From Dichomitus squalens LYAD-421 SS1 (Eukaryota; Basidiomycota; Agaricomycetes; Polyporales; Polyporaceae), in contig NW_006766883.1 of NCBI RefSeq assembly GCF_000275845.1, positions 3,135,010-3,199,009 on the forward strand: a stretch of 64,000 nt of DNA, in the 5' to 3' direction. Positions 57,986 through 64,000 of the stretch are shown one piece after another (position 1 is the first letter of the stretch; each line of letters starts with the position of its first letter). A program made the translations under genes and the position numbers. The notes under the pieces are model-generated. The model searched no databases, was not told where the DNA came from, and saw nothing but the letters and a program-made list of their open reading frames with translations.

Positions 57986-60296
57986 ATGGAGTACATCGAA
58001 GGAGCTGAAGACCAGTGGTTCCTGGATTGCCTTCCAGGAGATGACCCTCCCGCAGGCACCACTTTGTCGCCATGGAAGGTTGACTCCCGCAACAAGGAGG
58101 AGGGAATGTACCCTGGACTAGTAAGGTGTCATTCGAGTGAATGCAAACCGTCTTAACCAACATACAGCTTCAGGCTCGTGGGTTAAATAGCTCCCTTGCC
58201 ACCGTCGGCTGGACTGCTCGCCGTATCCATCGTCTCCCGAACCCTACAGCGTCAGGACCCCGGCATAGATCTGGCACAAACACGTCCTGTCCTCTAGGTA
58301 TCTACCCGGTGGATTGCCCTACTCATAGTCAGGCTGGATCTGGCGATAAGTTTTGCGTGTCTTGGCCACACATTGAGGTTGTGGTTGAGGTCAAGAAGAC
58401 GTCTTCCTCGACGACCAGGACTACTGTCGACGCATCTATGTCCAATCAAGCATCTTCTCGTCCCCTCCCTCTCCCTCACCCGTCAGACAGGGGTCAGCTC
58501 ATCGACTATGGTATTGAAGTCCTCAATCTGCAGCACCGGCTGTTCTGCTTTGCTATCGTCATCCTCGATGATACAGCGCGTCTACTCCGATATGACCGCA
58601 CGGGCATCACCATGACTTCGAAGTTCGACTACCTCGAACGTCCAGAGGTGATTGGCAGATTCTTCTATCGCCTATCTCTAGCCACACGTATGGAGCGCGG
58701 CTATGATCATACCGTCGTACCTTCCTCTGCAGAGGAGGATAAGAGGATTGTCCGCCCGCTTCACCCCCGGCTCGGCTGAATCTCAGGCTCTCGTCAACGC
58801 TACTTCCACTGGGTGGCCCACATACAAGATCACCATCGACACTCCGTTCTCAGATGGCAAGAAGGCCGTATCACGGCATGACGCTATCCTTGGACGGCAC
58901 TTCCTCGTCGGAAAGCCTGCTTTCATGGGTCGCTCGCTCGTTGGGCGAGGCACGAAGGCGTTCGTGGCGTATGACATGGCGAACGACCGTGTGGTGTTCA
59001 TCAAGGACAGTTGGCGGCCGGACACGGGTGGACGTACCCAGTCCGAGTACGACATCTACTTGCAGCTCCGCGAAAAGATCCCGAAGCGCAAACTGTACAT
59101 TCCCACCCTTCTAGGAGGTGGTGACGTGAAGTTCGAAGGGAGACAGCAACAGACTCGTACACCAGCCACTCGGTATCTACTTCGTAATCATGTCCGTCTA
59201 GTGTTGTGGGAAGTCTGTCTTCGCCTCGAGGACTTCACACAATCCTTAGAGTTGGTCCAAGTGATTTATACTGCGTTTAGGGGTTCATCTTTTCTCTTCT
59301 CTCTCTTCTCTTTCTTCTTCCAAGCACACCGTTGCTGACGATAGTCGTTCAGCCCACTATCTAGCATGGAGCAAGGCCGGCATACTGCACAGAGACGTCA
59401 GTGCTGGCAACATCTTGATCCATCAATCTGGACATCAACGCGTTGGTCTGCTTGCTGACTGGGACCTTGCAAAGACGCGAGCTGAATTGGAATATCCCGC
59501 CACCCAAGAGGGCCGATCGGTAAGTTGGCATCTATGAGATGCGACGTAAATGGCTGATTTGATTGTTTCTGCTAAGGGAACGTGGCCATTCATGTCGGCT
59601 TGTTTGCAGCAGTTTCCCGGCAGACCACACACCCTCGCTGACGACCTTGAATCGTTTGTCCATGTCCTGAACTGGTGCCTCCTCAAGTACATTCCCAACG
59701 CGCTGTCTTCAGATCGCCGTCAACTCCTTCGACATATCGCCAGCGTATACGACGTTGCTTCTGATGATGATCCCGAGAAAGGTAGCATTGTGAAGTACAA
59801 CAAGATCAAGGACGGGGAGCTATTTGTCAAGCTGACTGACAAGCATCCTCTCATTCGACCACTTGAGAAGCTTGCTGCGCTCTGCAAGAACCACTACTAC
59901 CACCTCTCTCTCCCTCGTCTCGCAACCGAAACTAGTCTCAATATTCTTCCCGTCCAGGATGTGTTTGTACTAGACGACCTCGAAGACGACACTGGAGTGC
60001 AATCCAGAAGCGATACCGAGTCGGAGTTGTCGGAGGCGTCGGGCTTGTCGGATTCCCCACACTCCAAACAGTCTTCCAGGAACAATGCTCGGCAGGATCC
60101 TCCTGACGCATCGAGGTCGCCACTCCTGAGCCACAAGAAGATGGAAAGAGTCCTGCGCAAAGTGGCAGAGTCCAAGGCGTGGCCTCTGGACGAGGGGAAG
60201 TATAATGGTCCTGACCCCGCCTGGGACGAACAGCCGAGCAGGTCGTCAAACAGCCGCGCTACACAGTTGGAGGCTACGGGCTCAAGCCACAAGTGA
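57986..60296 (+). CDS. FunK1-like fungal protein kinase, possibly damaged
   Basis: Member of the FunK1 family, a fungal-specific branch of the protein-kinase fold. From the Met at 57986: MEYIEGAEDQWFLDCLPGDD and GMYPGL, joined by a phase-0 intron to LQARGLNSSLATVGW; then WPHIEVVVEVKK, LRYDRTGITMTSKFDYLE, WPTYKITIDTPFSDGKKAVS, FMGRSLVGRGTKAFVAYD (glycine-rich region), VVFIKDSWRP (probable ATP-lysine), YLAWSKAGILHRDVSAGNIL (catalytic loop with Asp and Asn), LLADWDLAKT in place of DFG, and GTWPFMSACLQQ. The C-terminus is Ser/Asp-rich. Two oddities: near 58747-58787 the frame changes, explained either by a frameshift or by an unusually short 37-nt intron (58750-58786), and after the TGA at 60294-60296 the same frame stays open for 119 more codons. 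The kinase may therefore be decaying. The fungal-kinase identity itself is firm. Confidence 0.78.
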
Positions 60297-60656
60297 AGGA
60301 AGCTTGGCGGAGTATCAGGCGACAATGCTGCCAGTCGCTCGAGAAGCGATCGAGCTTCCCAGCGTTCTCGAAGCAGCGCTCCGAGGGGCACAGGTGGACG
60401 GGGCAAGAAACCCTCGAGGGCTAGGACATCCAAGACTTCGAGAGGACGATCTGCTAGAGGCCTATGGGATTTGCCAAGTTCGGGCAGCGAATCAGACTTC
60501 ATAGACCCCTCAATGATGTCGGACACATCATACAGTCGATCCACCAGTCCCGCCAATGTCGGCTATGCGCAGGAGGAGGATGAGGTTGAGGACTTGCTGA
60601 CGGTCGAGGATGAACCGAGATCTAGTAGTTCTCATCTCGCCCCCACCGACTTCTAG
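60297..60656 (+). other. In-frame Arg/Ser-rich extension beyond the kinase stop
   Basis: After the single TGA, the same reading frame continues for 119 codons to TAG at 60654-60656. It is rich in Ser and Arg (SRSRSDRASQRSRSSAPRG, KKPSRARTSKTSRGRSARG), then SESDFIDPSMMSDTSYSRS and an acidic end (QEEDEVEDLLTVEDE). The composition continues that of the kinase tail just before the stop. Confidence 0.5.
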
Positions 60657-61572
60657 GCCGAAAGGCGTGGTGCGGGTCAGGAAGATCTGCAGCTCGTCCT
60701 TGGACACCTCCAAATGGACGCTTCGCGCGCATCTTCTCCCGGACGCAAGGAGTCCGAGGAAACCCACCTCCACCGGGTACAAGGGAAAGAAGCATCTTCT
60801 CTGACCCAGTAGTATGCAAGCGGTTGTGCAGATGCTGTCTCCGCAGTGATTACGCGAAGCTCATGTGGAAGACATCGACGGTGGACTTTATTTCGCCGCC
60901 AATGAGTTGTCTGGCGCATTCTATCATCTGTTACATGTTCATCTGTCTGATGCCTCTGAATGTCTTGACCATAATAGTTGCTTCCTTTTTCTGAGCCTGA
61001 CGACCGTGGATATATGTCGAGGCTTTACGAAATGAATGCTGGAGGTACAATGCTGTTCGCTGAGTGCTCCTCCAATCACTTCCGTCGTTTTGCTGCAATG
61101 TTGTGTGTCCGGAAACGGCCATTCGTATGCACGCTCCTGGGCTGTTAAGGCAGTTGAGATTTTTCCCCTTTCTGGGACGGCAGCCCTGTGCGCATGGGTT
61201 GTCTCCTTCCTGCGAGACTTTGAGAATTTTGCTTAAGCGTGCATCAGAAGCTATGTTTCCGTCACGCACTGATCTAGATGGCGCACCCCCAAAGTGACTC
61301 GACCAGTTGTAAAGGTCATACCTCCCCATCAAACCGGAATGCTTGGGTATCTGTCAGAACTTCATCTCTTCTCTGCATTGATTGGCCCTGCGTTTGATGT
61401 TGCCAGGCGTCTTGGGTTAGGCGAAGTCCGGTAGATTGTTACCCTTGTGTCACGTGAATGTGACGACCTGGGAGACGCCTGTGTTAGCAGTGGCGCGTCT
61501 CGGCTACGGCTGCCGTCCGTTCGGTCTGCTTCCTCCCACCACAACGTCCCATCCCAACCACCGCGGCCAGCC
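60657..61572. other. Intergenic stretch
   Basis: Separates the kinase from the ISWI gene. An E-box-like palindrome, GTCACGTGAATGTGAC, lies at about 61449-61464, some 110 bp before the preferred ISWI start, and could be a regulatory site. No gene seen. Confidence 0.4.
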
Positions 61573-64000
61573 ATGAGTGTCTGTATTGCCATTCTTCTAG
61601 CAATGGGATGCTTCTAACTTGATATACCCAGAACCTAGACGTTCCTATGGAGGAAGACATCCTCAGTGACGTCGTCCCGAGTAACATCGTCTCTCGTCAG
61701 GTACGCATATGTCGTGACAAACAATCTGGTGGTCCTCAAAACCTGACAAAGCTACTGAAGGAGAGCGAAGGAGGGGAGAGTGAATATGAAGAGCCTGTGG
61801 ATGAGATGGAGGTCGACGAGCTGCAGAGCGAAGGGGAAAAGGTGCGTACTCCCCCCATGTGGTTGTTTCAAGACACCGGTTGTCACTGTTCGTGCATTCT
61901 CAACGCGTTTTTCGTCGTCATTTCAACCCCATAATGGGCTGCGCTTACGACACGAGGAAGGACGCGTGAACTGGGCGAAGGACGACGCCGGCGTTCGTGC
62001 TTCTCCGGGCTGACCCCTCCATTAACTCAACAGGACGGTCCTTCTTCACCCTCAAAATTGGCCAAGATGCAAGCATCTGAGGAGAAGCAGAGGAGAAAGC
62101 AGAAGCGGAAAGATGATGAGGGCCAACTTGCGGCGAAGCGGCAAGAAATGGACAAGGCGAAGGTAAGCTATGTCCCTTCCTCCTACTCGCGCCTATACCC
62201 CTATACCCTTCGCCGCGCGAGTCTCGTAACACAGCTCGAACGCAGGCTTGATACTGCGCATCTCGGCCAGATCTTGGCGAGTGCTGGTTTTCTCCCATCT
62301 TTGCGCAATTTGGGGCGTTGTGGCCGTCATATAGGCGCGTGTGGGTACCACGTACTGCATGCCCGAGTTCCCGAGCATCTTCTTGCCATGGACCACCCCA
62401 CATGGTTTCTGCCGTCACCTTTATCGTTTTGTGCAATTGTGCTGACTGTGTATGACAAGATATCCGATGCTGTAAAGCGCTATTCCTACCTTCTCGGTCA
62501 GACCGACCTCTTCAAGCACTTTGTAGACATTAAGGTGCGTCCTCGTTGCGCCTCATATGTTTTCATCAAACTCACCTGGTTGGTATGCTTCATTCCAGAA
62601 AGCGCGCGACCCTGAATATGCCGCCCTGCTCGACGCGCAGCCGAAGCCTAAGGGCCGTGGCAGGAAAAAGGCTACGTATGTGATCGAAATGAGTCTCTGA
62701 TCAGCATGGCGTTTCTAATGGTATTGCTTCATCAGTGACAAGGTCGCCCGTCATCGAAAGTCAGAAAAGGAGGAGGATGAAGAGCTGCTCAAAGATGGAG
62801 AAATGGCTGCAGACGGAAACGACCAGCCTTTCGTATTTGAGGAATCACCAAGCTGTACGTGCCTTACCTGCCCATCTCACTCACAAGTCACACATCGCGT
62901 CTGCAGACATCCATGGGACGATGCGGCCATATCAGCTCCAAGGCTTGAATTGGATGGTGTCCCTTCACCACAATGGTCTCAATGGAATCCTCGCTGACGA
63001 AATGGTACGTGGGGTAACAGTCTGCGCCGTGTGACTGTTAACATCGGTTGTGCACAGGGTCTTGGCAAGACACTCCAAACTATTTCGTTCCTCTCATACC
63101 TCCGCCACTACCGCGACATCTCTGGACCTCACCTCGTTGTCGTACCCAAGTCCACACTTCAAAATTGGTCGCGTGAGTTTGCCTTGTGGACGCCCGACGT
63201 GAGCACCGTGCTGCTCACCGGCAGCAAGGACGAGCGCGCGGAGATAATCTCGATGCGCTTGATCCCTCAGGACTTCGACGTACTCATTACGTCGTACGAG
63301 GTCTGTCTCATCGAAAAGAGTGCACTCAAGAAGTTCTCGTTCGAATACATCGTCATCGACGAGGCGCACCGCATCAAGAACGTAGACTCGATCCTCTCCC
63401 AGATTGTGCGCTCGTTCCTTTCCCGCGGACGGCTGCTCATCACGGGCACGCCGCTGCAGAACAACATGAAAGAGTTGTTCGCGCTGCTCAACTTCATATG
63501 TCCCGAGATCTTCTCGGACTATGCGGACCTGGAGAGTTTCCTGCACAAGGACGATGCGGACGCGGAGGGCGACGAGGAGAAGAGCAAGAAGGTTGTCGAG
63601 GCATTGCACAAGATCCTGCGGCCGTTCTTGCTCCGGCGTGTCAAGAGTGACGTCGAGAAGAACTTGCTTCCCAGTACGTGCCCTCAGTTTTCGATCTCCG
63701 TATCAGTCATCAGACACTCATGAGCCTGCTTCAGAAAAGGAGATCAATATCTACGTTGGCCTGACTGAGATGCAGCGCAAGTGGTACAGGTCTGTACTTG
63801 AGAAGGACATCGACGCCGTGAACGGCCTCACAGGCAAGAAGGAGGGCAAGACGCGGCTTATGAACATCGTAATGCAGCTCCGCAAAGTTACCTGCCACCC
63901 GTATCTGTTTGACGGCGCAGAGCCGGGCCCCCCTTACACGACGGACGAGCACCTGGTCGAGAATTCGGGCAAGATGGTGATCCTAGACAAGCTGCTGAAG
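61573..64000 (+). CDS. ISWI-class chromatin-remodelling ATPase, 3' partial
   Basis: SNF2-family motor that slides nucleosomes. The preferred start is ATGAGT at 61573, joined through an intron (61579-61632, gtctgt donor) to [21 protein letters not shown] later Met at 61647 is the alternative. An acidic region follows ([16 protein letters not shown]), then a basic helix ([14 protein letters not shown]), [17 protein letters not shown] (typical ISWI pre-ATPase region), [14 protein letters not shown], and [20 protein letters not shown]. The Walker A DEMGLGKT is split by intron 63005-63057 between Met and Gly. Next come [14 protein letters not shown], the DEAH box [64 protein letters not shown] and [20 protein letters not shown]. 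The RVKSDVEK and [17 protein letters not shown] blocks are characteristic of ISWI rather than CHD or SNF2. The helicase C half and the HAND-SANT-SLIDE region lie beyond the window. Confidence 0.93.

Noticed and set aside
59897..60556. Minus-strand open frame of 219 codons opposite the kinase tail
   Set aside because: Exact antisense of the Ser/Asp-rich kinase C-terminus. It is a shadow frame.

Overview
The window is nuclear DNA of a filamentous basidiomycete, most likely an Agaricomycete of the polypore type. The evidence is the gene style: many very short introns (about 47-65 nt), genes built from 5-15 exons, and families typical of that group, namely a fungal FunK1-type kinase, DUF6534 membrane proteins, divergent F-box/LRR proteins and a P450 with an AAVHTT helix I. 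No organelle, bacterial or viral gene was seen. Coordinates of spliced genes run from first to last coding base. Exon joints were checked by reading frame only where this is stated.

Layout. 1-4542 (+): cellular RNA-dependent RNA polymerase of RNA silencing, cut by the left edge. 7125-9671 (+): cytochrome P450. 11016-13464 (-): CorA-type magnesium transporter. 15278-17669 (+): DUF6534 multi-membrane protein. 19088-20461 (-) and 20646-21409 (+): a divergent pair, an RCC1-repeat protein and a PNPOx-like flavoprotein. 21.4-29.9 kb: a gene-poor block holding a decayed gene relic and two related small secreted-protein genes (22630-23606 and 25709-26711, both -). 29905-31347 (-): F-box/LRR protein. 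33552-34157: a short DNA transposon with TA target duplication. 34786-37443 (-) and 37702-39501 (+): a divergent pair, malic enzyme and an Arg/Ser-rich protein. 39762-44287 (-): importin-9/Kap114-type karyopherin. 46010-46907 (+): third member of the secreted family. 47387-49100 (+): second F-box/LRR protein. 49856-51881 (-): second DUF6534 protein. 54094-56151 (+): CCT3, the TCP-1 gamma subunit. 56.5-57.1 kb: broken leucine-rich gene. 57986-60296 (+): FunK1-like kinase with signs of damage. 61573-64000 (+): ISWI-class chromatin remodeller, cut by the right edge.

Most genes are unrelated housekeeping or family-expansion genes and do not form a pathway cluster. The most unusual items are a three-gene family of small secreted, probably membrane-anchored proteins that I cannot assign to a known family; an RdRP whose catalytic DYDGD motif is carried on a 12-nt exon; and a compact pogo/mariner-like element with well-matched ends.
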